From the NCBI RefSeq assembly GCF_029892485.1, contig NZ_JARXVG010000006.1, positions 399,937 through 463,936 of the forward strand: a stretch of 64,000 bases of DNA. The letters are read 5' to 3'. Origin of the DNA: Variovorax boronicumulans (lineage in GTDB: Bacteria > Pseudomonadota > Gammaproteobacteria > Burkholderiales > Burkholderiaceae_C). The notes under the pieces were generated by a model that saw nothing but the letters and a program-made list of their open reading frames with translations, ran no database searches and was not told the DNA's origin. Shown here piece by piece: positions 8,587 through 17,267 of this stretch. Numbering within the stretch: the first letter of the stretch is position 1; each line of letters begins with the position of its first letter. The translations under genes were made by a program, and so were the position numbers.

Positions 8587-8613
8587 TCGTGAAAAAGCAC
8601 GATCGTTCTTTTT
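8582..8613 (+). promoter_or_regulatory. Probable etfBA promoter -10 with TetR-type palindromic operator
   Basis: A TATAAT at 8582-8587 overlaps the end of the MscS gene. Five bases further is a 22-bp palindrome (8592-8613), half-site AAAAAGCACGA against AAAAAGAACGA on the other strand, so one mismatch in eleven. An operator placed at the expected transcription start would repress etfBA. The shape fits a TetR-family regulator; FadP, described for fatty-acid genes in Burkholderiales, is a candidate from general knowledge. A weaker alternative is a bidirectional terminator, since the palindrome ends in five Ts. Confidence 0.55.
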
Positions 8614-8719
8614 AGGCAGGTGGTGCCTACAGGAAGAACGGAGAGGCTGCAAAGGTCGCGTCCTAGAATGATCGGCTGCCCTCGAAGCCCCCTTTTTGCA
8701 ATCCAATGGAGTCAAGTCA

Positions 8720-9469
8720 ATGAAGGTTCTTGTACCTGTCAAACGGGTCGTCGACTACAACGTGAAGGTGCGCGTCAAGAGCGACGGCACCGGGGTGGAC
8801 ATTGCCAACGTCAAGATGAGCATGAACCCCTTCGACGAGATCGCTGTCGAAGAAGCGGTTCGCCTCAAAGAGAAGGGCATGGTCACCGAAGTGATCGCCG
8901 TCTCCTGCGGCGATGCCAAGTGCCAGGAAACCCTGCGCACCGCGATGGCCATCGGTGCGGACCGCGGCATCTTGGTCGAAACGACCGAAGAGCTCCAACC
9001 CTTGGCCGTGGCCAAGCTCCTGAAGGCGCTGGTCGACAAGGAACAGCCCCAGCTCGTCATCCTCGGCAAGCAAGCCATCGATGACGACGCGAACCAGACC
9101 GGCCAGATGCTGGCTGCACTCGCAGACGTGCCCCAGGCCACCTTCGCCTCCAAGGTCGACCTGGCCGCCGACAAGGTCACCGTTGCACGCGAAGTCGACG
9201 GTGGCATGGAAACGCTGACCCTCACGCTGCCCGCAGTCATCACGACCGACCTGCGCCTGAACGAGCCGCGCTACGTCACCTTGCCCAACATCATGAAGGC
9301 CAAGAAGAAGCAGCTCGATGTCTTCAAGCCCGAAGACCTGGGCGTCGATGTGAAGCCCCGCCTGAAGACCCTGAAGGTCAGCGAGCCGCCCAAGCGCGGT
9401 GCCGGCATCAAGGTGCCTGATGTGGCAACGCTGGTGGACAAACTGAAGAACGAAGCGAAGGTGATCTGA
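8720..9469 (+). CDS. etfB: Electron transfer flavoprotein beta subunit
   Basis: The 249-residue product begins [19 protein letters not shown] and matches the EtfB family over its whole length, including [38 protein letters not shown] and a C-terminal region rich in Lys. EtfB binds AMP and, with EtfA, forms the FAD-containing heterodimer that takes electrons from acyl-CoA dehydrogenases and passes them to ETF-ubiquinone oxidoreductase. The ATG at 8720 is chosen over an in-frame ATG at 8696 because it matches the universal EtfB N-terminus. It is followed after two bases by etfA. Confidence 0.97.
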   Translation: MKVLVPVKRVVDYNVKVRVKSDGTGVDIANVKMSMNPFDEIAVEEAVRLKEKGMVTEVIAVSCGDAKCQETLRTAMAIGADRGILVETTEELQPLAVAKLLKALVDKEQPQLVILGKQAIDDDANQTGQMLAALADVPQATFASKVDLAADKVTVAREVDGGMETLTLTLPAVITTDLRLNEPRYVTLPNIMKAKKKQLDVFKPEDLGVDVKPRLKTLKVSEPPKRGAGIKVPDVATLVDKLKNEAKVI

Positions 9470-9471
9470 AC

Positions 9472-10404
9472 ATGACCGCACTTGTTATTGCCGAACACGA
9501 CCACGCGACCGTCAAGCCCGCGACCCTCAACACCGTGACTGCTGCATTGGCCTGCGGCGGCGATGTTCACGTGCTGGTGGCCGGTGCCAACGCCGCTGAA
9601 GCCGGCAAGGCCGCAGCACAGATCGCGGGCGTCACCAAGGTCATCGTGGCCGACAGCCCGAGCCTGGCCGAGAACCTCGCTGAAAACGTCGCTGCTCAAG
9701 TCCTCGCGATTGCGGCCAACTACAGCCACATCCTGTTCCCCTCCACCGCCAACGGCAAAAACGTCGCCCCGCGCGTGGCCGCCAAGCTGGACGTGGCGCA
9801 GATCAGCGACATCACCCTGGTTGTCAGCCCCGACACCTTCGAGCGCCCGATCTATGCCGGCAACGCGATTGCTACCGTGCAGAGCAGCGATGCCACCAAG
9901 GTGATCACGGTCCGCACGACCGGCTTCGATGCAGCCGCAGCAACGGGTGGCAGCGCCACCGTCGAAACCGCTGAAGGCGTAGCCGATAGCGGCAAGTCGA
10001 GCTTCGTCGGCCGCGAAGTCACCAAGAGCGAACGCCCCGAACTGACGGCCGCCAAGATCATCGTCTCGGGCGGACGTGCCCTCGGCAGCGCCGAGAAGTT
10101 CACCGAAGTGATGGCCCCGCTGGCCGACAAGCTCAACGCAGGCCTGGGCGCCAGCCGCGCAGCCGTCGATGCAGGCTACGCCCCGAACGACTGGCAAGTG
10201 GGCCAGACCGGCAAGATCGTGGCGCCGCAGCTGTACATCGCAGCGGGCATCTCGGGCGCGATCCAGCATCTGGCCGGCATGAAGGACTCCAAGGTGATCG
10301 TGGCGATCAACAAGGACGAGGAAGCGCCGATCTTCTCGGTGGCTGACTACGGCCTCGTGGCCGACCTGTTCGTGGCCGTGCCCGAACTGGTGAAGGCGCT
10401 CTGA
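9472..10404 (+). CDS. etfA: Electron transfer flavoprotein alpha subunit
   Basis: The 310-residue protein has the EtfA N-terminal domain ([11 protein letters not shown]) and the C-terminal FAD-binding domain with [42 protein letters not shown] and [22 protein letters not shown], all diagnostic for the family. It is the larger subunit of the electron transfer flavoprotein and is cotranscribed with etfB, from which it is separated by two bases. A strong hairpin terminator follows its stop codon. The acyl-CoA dehydrogenase immediately downstream is a likely electron donor to this ETF. Confidence 0.97.
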   Translation: MTALVIAEHDHATVKPATLNTVTAALACGGDVHVLVAGANAAEAGKAAAQIAGVTKVIVADSPSLAENLAENVAAQVLAIAANYSHILFPSTANGKNVAPRVAAKLDVAQISDITLVVSPDTFERPIYAGNAIATVQSSDATKVITVRTTGFDAAAATGGSATVETAEGVADSGKSSFVGREVTKSERPELTAAKIIVSGGRALGSAEKFTEVMAPLADKLNAGLGASRAAVDAGYAPNDWQVGQTGKIVAPQLYIAAGISGAIQHLAGMKDSKVIVAINKDEEAPIFSVADYGLVADLFVAVPELVKAL

Positions 10405-10426
10405 CCGCATCGCCGCATTGAGCCGG

Positions 10427-10451
10427 AGGGCATCGTTCGCGATGCCCTTTT
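10427..10451 (+). terminator. Rho-independent terminator after etfA
   Basis: A perfect 9-bp stem (AGGGCATCG, 10427-10435, with CGATGCCCT, 10440-10448) closes on a TTCG tetraloop and runs into four Ts at 10448-10451. It lies 22 bases after the etfA stop codon and 28 bases before the acyl-CoA dehydrogenase start, so that gene should have its own promoter or depend on readthrough. Confidence 0.8.
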
Positions 10452-10478
10452 CGTATCCGCTGTATCTGGAGACAAGAC

Positions 10479-12269
10479 ATGAGCTACACCGCCCCCCTCA
10501 AGGACATGCTGTTCGACATCGAGCACCTGGCCAACATCGGCGAGATCGCCAAGCTGCCCGGCTTCGAGGACGCAGGCCTCGAAACCGCGCAGGCCGTGCT
10601 CGAGGAGTGCGCGCGCTTCAACCAGGACGTGGTGGCGCCGCTGAACATCGAAGGCGACCGCAACCCCTCGTCGTTCAAGGGCGGTGAAGTCACCACCACG
10701 CCGGGTTTCAAGGACGCCTTCGCGCAGTACGTCTCGGGTGGCTGGCAAGGTCTTCAGCATCCGTCGGACTTCGGCGGCCAAGGCTTGCCCAAGACCATTG
10801 GCGCCGCCTGCGGCGAGATGCTCAACTCGGCCAACATGAGCTTCGCGCTGTGCCCGCTCCTGAGCGACGGCGCCATCGAAGCGCTGCTCACCGCAGGCTC
10901 AGACGAACTGAAGGCGGTGTACCTCGAAAAGCTCGTGAGCGGCCAGTGGACCGGCACGATGAACCTTACCGAGCCGCAGGCCGGCAGCGACCTGGCCATG
11001 GTGCGCAGCCGCGCCGAGCCGCAGCCCGACGGCACCTACAAGGTGTTCGGCACCAAGATCTTCATCACCTACGGTGAGCACGACATGGCCGAGAACATCG
11101 TGCACCTCGTGCTGGCCCGCGTGACCGGCGCGCCCGAAGGCGTGAAGGGCATCAGCCTGTTCGTGGTGCCCAAGTTCATGGTCGGCAAGGATGGTGCACT
11201 AGGCGAACGCAACGATGTGCACTGCGTGAGCATCGAGCACAAGATGGGCATCAAGGCCTCGCCGACCGCCGTGCTGCAGTACGGCGACCACGGTGGCGCC
11301 ATCGGCTACCTCGTCGGCCAGGAAAACCGCGGCCTCGAGTACATGTTCATCATGATGAACTCGGCCCGCTACGCGGTGGGCATGCAGGGCATCGCGATTG
11401 CCGAGCGGGCCTATCAGCACGCCGTGGCCTACGCGAAAGACCGCGTGCAGAGCCGTCCGGTCGATGGCTCCATCAACGCCAGCGCACCGATCATTCATCA
11501 CCCGGACGTCAAGCGCATGCTGATGACGATGCGCGCCTACACCGAAGGCTGCCGTGCCATGGCCTCGGTCGCCGCCGCTGCCTACGACGCCGCGCACCAC
11601 CACCCCGATGCGGATGCGCGCAAGCAGAACCAGGCCTTCTACGAATTCATGGTGCCGCTGGTCAAGGGCTACAGCACCGAGATGAGCCTGGAGGTGACCT
11701 CGCTCGGCGTGCAGGTGCACGGCGGCATGGGCTTCATCGAGGAGACGGGCGCGGCGCAGTACTACCGCGACGCGAAGATCCTCACGATCTACGAAGGCAC
11801 CACCGCGATCCAGGCCAACGACCTCGTGGGCCGCAAGACCGCGCGCGACGGCGGCCAGACTGCCAAGGCCATCGCCGCGCAGATCGAGAAGACCGAGGCC
11901 GAGCTCGCCAAGAGCGACAGCGCCGCAGCCGCATCGGTGCACAAGCGCCTCAAGGCCGCGCGCGAAGCCTTCATCGAAGTGGTCGACTTCGTCGCGGGCC
12001 AGACCAAGGCATCGCCCAATGCGGTGTTCGCGGGCAGCGTGCCGTACCTGATGCTCGCGGGCAACCTCGTGGCTGGCTGGCAGCTGGCACGCTCGCTGAT
12101 CATTGCGGAAGACCTCGCTTCGCGCAGCTTCGACACCGACTTCATGCTCGCCAAGATCACGACCGCGCGCTTCTACGCCGAGCACATCCTCAACAAGGTG
12201 CCGGGCATCCGCGACAGCATCGTCGATGGCGCCGAGAGCGTCACGGCGCTGGCCCTCGACGCGTTCTGA
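10479..12269 (+). CDS. Acyl-CoA dehydrogenase, long form with C-terminal extension
   Basis: The 596-residue protein has the full acyl-CoA dehydrogenase fold: an N-terminal helical domain, the middle FAD region (MNLTEPQAGSDLAMVRSRAEP, FGTKIFITYGEHDMAENIVHLVLARV), the C-terminal helical domain with HGGMGFIEETGAAQYYRDAKILTIYEGTTAIQ, which includes the likely catalytic Glu of YEGTT, and a further C-terminal extension typical of the group that also holds 3-methylmercaptopropionyl-CoA dehydrogenase (DmdC). It oxidises an acyl-CoA to the 2-enoyl-CoA and passes electrons to ETF, which is encoded just upstream. The chain-length preference is unknown, and automatic DmdC labels for this group should not be read as a proven substrate. 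Confidence 0.92.
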   Translation: MSYTAPLKDMLFDIEHLANIGEIAKLPGFEDAGLETAQAVLEECARFNQDVVAPLNIEGDRNPSSFKGGEVTTTPGFKDAFAQYVSGGWQGLQHPSDFGGQGLPKTIGAACGEMLNSANMSFALCPLLSDGAIEALLTAGSDELKAVYLEKLVSGQWTGTMNLTEPQAGSDLAMVRSRAEPQPDGTYKVFGTKIFITYGEHDMAENIVHLVLARVTGAPEGVKGISLFVVPKFMVGKDGALGERNDVHCVSIEHKMGIKASPTAVLQYGDHGGAIGYLVGQENRGLEYMFIMMNSARYAVGMQGIAIAERAYQHAVAYAKDRVQSRPVDGSINASAPIIHHPDVKRMLMTMRAYTEGCRAMASVAAAAYDAAHHHPDADARKQNQAFYEFMVPLVKGYSTEMSLEVTSLGVQVHGGMGFIEETGAAQYYRDAKILTIYEGTTAIQANDLVGRKTARDGGQTAKAIAAQIEKTEAELAKSDSAAAASVHKRLKAAREAFIEVVDFVAGQTKASPNAVFAGSVPYLMLAGNLVAGWQLARSLIIAEDLASRSFDTDFMLAKITTARFYAEHILNKVPGIRDSIVDGAESVTALALDAF

Positions 12270-12348
12270 GTCAGGTTCCGTGTCGCCCATCTGACCGGCG
12301 GCACGGGCCTCCTTCTCTTATAAAACCGAATCCATTTCCGGAGACAAA

Positions 12349-13311
12349 ATGTCCAAGCTGCCCCCCGTCCTCGCGAACCTGCCGCTGCCGATCATCGGCT
12401 CGCCGCTGTTCATCATCAGCAACCCCAAGCTCGTGATCGCGCAATGCAAGGCCGGCGTGGTCGGCTCGATGCCCGCGCTCAACGCGCGCCCCGCGGCGCA
12501 GCTCGAAGAGTGGCTGATCGAGATCACCGAAGAACTCGCGGCCTACAACAAGGCCAACCCCGACAAGCCCGCCGCGCCCTTCGCCATCAACCAGATCGTG
12601 CACAAGAGCAACGACCGCCTGGAGCACGACATGGAGATGGTCGTGAAGTACAAGGTGCCGATCGTCATCACCTCGCTGGGCGCGCGCACCGACGTGAACG
12701 ACGCGGTGCACAGCTACGGCGGCGTGACGCTGCACGACATCATTAACAACAAGTTCGCGCAGAAGGCGATCGAGAAGGGTGCCGACGGCATCATCGCCGT
12801 GGCAGCCGGTGCGGGCGGCCATGCGGGCGTGAAGAGCCCGTTCGCGCTGGTACAGGAAATCCGCCAGTGGTTCGACGGCCCCATTGCGCTGTCGGGCTCC
12901 ATCGCTTCCGGCGGTGCGGTGCTCGCGGCGCAGGCCATGGGTGCGGATTTCGCCTACATCGGCACCGCCTTCATCGCGACCGAAGAGGCGCGTGCGAGCG
13001 ACGAATACAAGCAGGCGATCGTGGACGGCAACTCGGACGACATCGTCTATTCGAACCTCTTCACCGGCGTGCACGGCAACTACCTCGCACCCAGCATCGT
13101 CGCGGCCGGCATGGACCCCGCGAACCTGCCCGAAGGCGATCTCAAGACCATGAACTTCGCGAGCGGCGACGGCAGCAAGGCCAAGGCCTGGAAAGACATC
13201 TGGGGCTCGGGCCAGGGCATCGGCGCCGTGACCGAGGTGGCCAGCGCCGCGGCCTTCATTGACAAGCTCAAGCGCGAATACCAGGAAGCAAGGCAACGGC
13301 TCGCTCTTTGA
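12349..13311 (+). CDS. Nitronate monooxygenase (2-nitropropane dioxygenase family)
   Basis: The 320-residue product is an FMN-dependent TIM-barrel enzyme. It shows the family features PIIGSPLFIISNPKLVIAQCKAG at the N-terminus, VITSLGAR in the middle, GAGGHAGVKSPFALVQEI, which contains the conserved His region, and the phosphate-binding ASGGAVLAAQAMGADFAYIGTAFIAT. These enzymes oxidise nitronates such as propionate-3-nitronate; some members act on other substrates or are enoyl reductase-like. A Shine-Dalgarno GGAGA sits before the ATG at 12349. It lies 79 bases after the acyl-CoA dehydrogenase and may be cotranscribed with it. Confidence 0.88.
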   Translation: MSKLPPVLANLPLPIIGSPLFIISNPKLVIAQCKAGVVGSMPALNARPAAQLEEWLIEITEELAAYNKANPDKPAAPFAINQIVHKSNDRLEHDMEMVVKYKVPIVITSLGARTDVNDAVHSYGGVTLHDIINNKFAQKAIEKGADGIIAVAAGAGGHAGVKSPFALVQEIRQWFDGPIALSGSIASGGAVLAAQAMGADFAYIGTAFIATEEARASDEYKQAIVDGNSDDIVYSNLFTGVHGNYLAPSIVAAGMDPANLPEGDLKTMNFASGDGSKAKAWKDIWGSGQGIGAVTEVASAAAFIDKLKREYQEARQRLAL

Positions 13312-13324
13312 GCGACGGCTGACC

Positions 13325-14473
13325 ATGGCTCCTGCCATCGCGTCCTCTTCGCCAGGGCGCATGCCGTTGCTCGACGTGGCCAAGGGCCTCGCCTGCGCGG
13401 TGATCGTCGGACACCACCTCTCGCGCTACGGGCCGATGCCCGCGGGCGCGTACGGGCTCGCGCCCGATTTCTTCGGCTGGCTGGCCGACGACGGCCGGCT
13501 CGCAGTGCAGGTGTTCCTCGTGATCGCGGGCTTCCTCGCGGCGGCGAGCCTGGCGCCGGACGGCCTGTTGCGCGTCGACCGGCCCATCGCGCGCATCCTG
13601 CAGCGCTATGGACGGCTGGTGATGCCGTACCTGGCTGCGCTCACCGTCTGCGTGCTGGTGGCCGCGCTGGTGCGGCCGTGGCTCGATGAAGACGTGGTGC
13701 CGGCATCGCCGAGCATCGGCCAGTTGTTTGCGCATGGGCTGCTGCTGCAGGACCTCCTGGGCTACGAGTCGCTGTCCACCGGCGTCTGGTACGTGGCCAT
13801 CGATTTCCAGCTGTTCGCGCTGGCGCTGGTGCTCGTGGGCCTTCCGGCCATGCTGAGCCCGCCGACGCCGGGCAGCACTGCCAATCCGTCGTCGCGGTGG
13901 ATGCCCGTGCTGCTGGTGCTCGCGCTGGCCGTGAGCTCGCTGGTGCTCTTCAACCGCAACGCCAGCCTCGACGGCACCGCGCTTTATTTCTTCGGTGCCT
14001 ATGGGCTGGGCATGCTGGTTTTCTGGATCGGCCGCGCGACACGGGCCAGCACCTGGCAAAGCGCGGTCGCGTTGCTGCTCCTGATGGGGGCGGGGGCGCT
14101 GGCGGTCGAATGGCGCAGCCGCATCGCGACGGCGCTGGTGACAGCGCTGCTGATCGCGCTCGCGCAGCACTGGCATTGGCTGTCGCCGGCAAAGTGGCCG
14201 GTGCTGGCGGTGCCGCTGCAGCGCCTGGGGCGCATGTCGTACTCGCTGTTCCTGATCCACTTTCCGGTGCTTCTCGCCATGAACGCCCTCGTGGCAAACC
14301 TCGCGCCGCACGGGCCGTGGCTCGACCTGCTGGGCATGGTGGCGACCTTCGGCCTTTCGGTGGCCGCGGCTGCGCTGCTCTACCGCTGGGTGGAGTCGCG
14401 CCCGGCATCGTGGCGCGGCGTGTTCGCGCTCTTCGCTGCGTTGCTGGTCAGCGGCATCGTCGTTTCGCTCTAG
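13325..14473 (+). CDS. Membrane acyltransferase, acyltransferase-3 (OafA/YrhL) family
   Basis: The 382-residue protein is almost wholly hydrophobic with about ten predicted membrane segments. The N-terminal MPLLDVAKGLACAVIVGHHLSRYG contains the conserved His expected in the acyltransferase-3 domain, and the C-terminal GRMSYSLFLIHFPVLLAMN is typical of the last conserved block. Members O-acylate sugars of lipopolysaccharide, peptidoglycan or exopolysaccharide, or modify antibiotics. The ATG at 13325 is chosen because upstream in-frame codons overlap the nitronate monooxygenase gene and lack hydrophobicity. It begins 13 bases after that gene, and its 3' end overlaps the convergent AraC gene by four bases. 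Confidence 0.87.
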   Translation: MAPAIASSSPGRMPLLDVAKGLACAVIVGHHLSRYGPMPAGAYGLAPDFFGWLADDGRLAVQVFLVIAGFLAAASLAPDGLLRVDRPIARILQRYGRLVMPYLAALTVCVLVAALVRPWLDEDVVPASPSIGQLFAHGLLLQDLLGYESLSTGVWYVAIDFQLFALALVLVGLPAMLSPPTPGSTANPSSRWMPVLLVLALAVSSLVLFNRNASLDGTALYFFGAYGLGMLVFWIGRATRASTWQSAVALLLLMGAGALAVEWRSRIATALVTALLIALAQHWHWLSPAKWPVLAVPLQRLGRMSYSLFLIHFPVLLAMNALVANLAPHGPWLDLLGMVATFGLSVAAAALLYRWVESRPASWRGVFALFAALLVSGIVVSL

Positions 14474-15534
14474 CCTGAGCCAGCGGGCGGGCCGTTGCCT
14501 GCACGAGGCGCCGCGCGCGCCACTGCCGATCGGTACGACCCTGGCGCACCGCCGGTCCAGGTCTTGAAGGCCCGCTGGAACGCCGCGCTGTCGGCAAAGC
14601 CCAACTCCTCGGCCAGCGCCGCGAGCGGCACGCTGCTGGTGTTGAGCCGCACGATGGCCACGTCGCGCCGCAGCTGGTCCTTCAGCGACTGGAACGACGT
14701 GCCTTCCGTCGCCAGGTGGCGCTGCAAGGTGCTCACCGACATGTGCAGGCTGCCCGCCGTGGTCGCGAGGTCGGCCCACGCCGGCCGGTTCTGCTGCAAC
14801 ACCGCACGCACTTTCGCGCTCACCGCCTGCTCGGCCAGCCGGGGCAGGATCACGTTGGCCGGCGAGGCCGCGAGAAAGACCTGCATCGCGTGCGCATCGC
14901 GGTGCACCGGCGTGGCGAGCGCGCTGGCGTCGAACCACACGGCCGACAGCGGCTGGCCGAACTGCAGCGGGCCGGGGAACACCTTGGCGTAGCCATCGGC
15001 ATAGGGCGGCAGCTCGAAACCGAAATCGAAACGCCGTGCCACCAGCCGTCCGCCGTGCAGCCATGCGAAGAGCCGCCAGTACACCCGCAGCATCAACTCG
15101 TGCAGGAAGTTCTGGTGCGGCGCCTGCATGTTGTTCAACTGCAGGCCGAAGCCGGCGAGCGGACCTTCGTGCAGCAGCACCAGCGAGAGGTCGTCCTGCA
15201 GCAGGCTGAAGGTGTGCGCCACCCGGCGCAGCGCCACTTCGAAGGTGGGCGCGCCCAGCGTGGAACGCAGCATCAGCGCGAAGCTGCCGCAACGCAGGCG
15301 CCGCGTGAGAAAGCACAGGGCCTCGTCGTCCAGCCGCTTCATCAGCAGCGCGAACAGCGCCACGTATTGCTCGGCGGTCACGCGGGCGGCCGTTTCTTCG
15401 AGCAGTGACGGCGCGATGCCAGCGTCTTCCAGCGCGGTGCCGATGTCGATGGGCGCATCGGCGCCCCGGGCGCGGATGCCCGAAAGCATGCCCTCGACAA
15501 AGGCGATCGGAATGGTGACGGGTGGTTGCAGCAT
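14470..15534 (-). CDS. AraC family transcriptional regulator
   Basis: The 354-residue protein has an N-terminal ligand-binding domain of the arabinose-binding-like type (PF12625) and a C-terminal AraC double helix-turn-helix: LHMSVSTLQRHLATEGTSFQSLKDQLRRDVA, then PLAALAEELGFADSAAFQRAFKTWTGGAPGSYR. It is divergent from the acyl-CoA ligase gene, with 138 bases between their starts, so it is the obvious candidate regulator of that operon. AraC proteins with this N-terminal domain often sense small aliphatic or acyl compounds; the ligand here is not known. Confidence 0.9.
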   Translation of the reverse strand: MLQPPVTIPIAFVEGMLSGIRARGADAPIDIGTALEDAGIAPSLLEETAARVTAEQYVALFALLMKRLDDEALCFLTRRLRCGSFALMLRSTLGAPTFEVALRRVAHTFSLLQDDLSLVLLHEGPLAGFGLQLNNMQAPHQNFLHELMLRVYWRLFAWLHGGRLVARRFDFGFELPPYADGYAKVFPGPLQFGQPLSAVWFDASALATPVHRDAHAMQVFLAASPANVILPRLAEQAVSAKVRAVLQQNRPAWADLATTAGSLHMSVSTLQRHLATEGTSFQSLKDQLRRDVAIVRLNTSSVPLAALAEELGFADSAAFQRAFKTWTGGAPGSYRSAVARAAPRAGNGPPAGSG

Positions 15535-15672
15535 GGGACCGGGCGATCAGACACCAAGCAGGCCACCGTGTCGATTGACGTTTTCTGCAATGCGATCGAA
15601 GCGAAGCGCAATGGTCCGGTGAGGGCCGGATTTCTACCATCCGGCAACACAAGAAAGAGACGGAGACATTGC

Positions 15673-17232
15673 ATGTACCTCACCCAGTCGCTTCACCGCA
15701 GCCTGCAGCAGCACCCGGACAAACCGGCCGTGCGCTTTGCCGGCCGCACCCTCGGCTTCCGCGAATACGGCGAACGCGTTGCGCGCCTCGCGGGCGCGCT
15801 GCAGAAGCTGGGCATGCAGACGGGCGATCGCGTGGCGATGCTTTCGCTCAACTCGGCCCGCTACCTCGAATACCAGATGGCCGTGCCCTGGGGCGGCGGG
15901 GTGCTCAACCCCTGCAACATCCGATGGTCGGCTGCGGAAATCCTCTATTCGCTGGAGGACTCGGGCTCGACCATCCTCCTGGTCGACCAGACCTTCCGCC
16001 CCATGGTCGAGCAGATGCGCGAACAGGCCACGAGCCTGCGCGAGGTGATCTACTGCGGCGACGGCGCGCTGCCCGCGCGCATGCACGGCTACGAGGCACT
16101 GCTCGACACATCCGCGCCCGTGCCCGATGCCGCCCGCCGCGACGAAGACCTGGCCGGCATCTTCTACACCGGCGGCACCACCGGTTTTCCCAAGGGCGTG
16201 ATGCTCAGCCACACCAACATGTGCAGCTCGGGCCTCGCGCTGCATGCGGAGCACCTGGCACCCCCCGGCGGCTGCTACCTGCATGCCGCGCCGATGTTCC
16301 ATCTGGCCGACATGGGGCTGGCCACGCCGCACTGGCTCGAAGGCAACACGCATTCGATCATCCCGATGTTCAGTCCCGAGGGCGTGCTCGACGCCATCGA
16401 GAAAGATCGCGTGACCCACATCCTGCTCGTGCCCACGATGATCCAGATGCTCGTGGACCATCCTGCGATGCGCGAGCCGCGCGACCTCGCGAGCCTGAAG
16501 TGCATCACCTACGGCGCATCGCCCATTTCGGAGGCGGTGCTCAACCGTGCGATGGATGCTTTCCCGGGCGTGGACTTCGTGCAGGCCTACGGCATGACCG
16601 AGCTCTCGCCGCTGGCCACCATCAACCCCGCGCGCAACCACACGGCCGAGGGCCGCAAGCTCGGCAAGCTGCGCTCGGCCGGCCGCGCGAGCTATTGCAC
16701 CGAAGTGCGCATCGTCGATGCCGACGGCACCGAGGCGCCGCGCGGTACCGTGGGCGAAGTGGCGGTGCGCGGGCCCAACGTGATGCAGGGCTACTGGAAC
16801 AAGCCCGAGCAGACCGCAGCCGCCATCCGCGACGGCTGGATGCACACCGGCGACGGCGCCTACATGGACGGCGACGGCTACATCTTCGTGGTCGACCGCC
16901 TCAAGGACATGATCATCAGCGGCGGCGAGAACATCTACTCGGCCGAGGTCGAGAACGCCATCACCCAGCATCCCGCGGTGGCGGCCTGCGCGGTCATCGG
17001 CATCCCGAGCGAGGAGTGGGGCGAGGCGGTGCATGCGGCGCTGGTGCTCAAGCCCGGGCAAGGCATTCGCGACGACGAGCTCATCGCGCACTGCAAGGCG
17101 CTGATCGCGGGCTACAAGTGCCCGCGCAGCGTGGCCATCGTCGATGCGCTGCCGCTCTCGGGCGCGGGCAAGGTGCTCAAGACCAGGCTGCGCGAGCCTT
17201 TCTGGCAAGACCGCCAGCGTGCGGTGGCCTGA
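15673..17232 (+). CDS. AMP-forming acyl-CoA synthetase
   Basis: The 519-residue enzyme has all ANL-superfamily motifs: the phosphate loop YTGGTTGFPKGVMLSH near residue 165, YGMTELSP near residue 310, GWMHTGDGAYMDGDGYIFVVDRLKDMI, and the C-terminal LPLSGAGKVLKTRLRE with the catalytic Lys. It activates a carboxylic acid to its CoA thioester with ATP. Sequence does not define the acid; the surrounding thiolase, hydratases and SDR suggest a substrate taken through a full beta-oxidation-like cycle. The ATG at 15673 follows a GAGACA Shine-Dalgarno-like sequence. It is the first gene of a six-gene operon. Confidence 0.93.
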   Translation: MYLTQSLHRSLQQHPDKPAVRFAGRTLGFREYGERVARLAGALQKLGMQTGDRVAMLSLNSARYLEYQMAVPWGGGVLNPCNIRWSAAEILYSLEDSGSTILLVDQTFRPMVEQMREQATSLREVIYCGDGALPARMHGYEALLDTSAPVPDAARRDEDLAGIFYTGGTTGFPKGVMLSHTNMCSSGLALHAEHLAPPGGCYLHAAPMFHLADMGLATPHWLEGNTHSIIPMFSPEGVLDAIEKDRVTHILLVPTMIQMLVDHPAMREPRDLASLKCITYGASPISEAVLNRAMDAFPGVDFVQAYGMTELSPLATINPARNHTAEGRKLGKLRSAGRASYCTEVRIVDADGTEAPRGTVGEVAVRGPNVMQGYWNKPEQTAAAIRDGWMHTGDGAYMDGDGYIFVVDRLKDMIISGGENIYSAEVENAITQHPAVAACAVIGIPSEEWGEAVHAALVLKPGQGIRDDELIAHCKALIAGYKCPRSVAIVDALPLSGAGKVLKTRLREPFWQDRQRAVA

Positions 17233-17267
17233 GCCTTTTCAATTCAAACAACCTCCAGGAAACCTTC

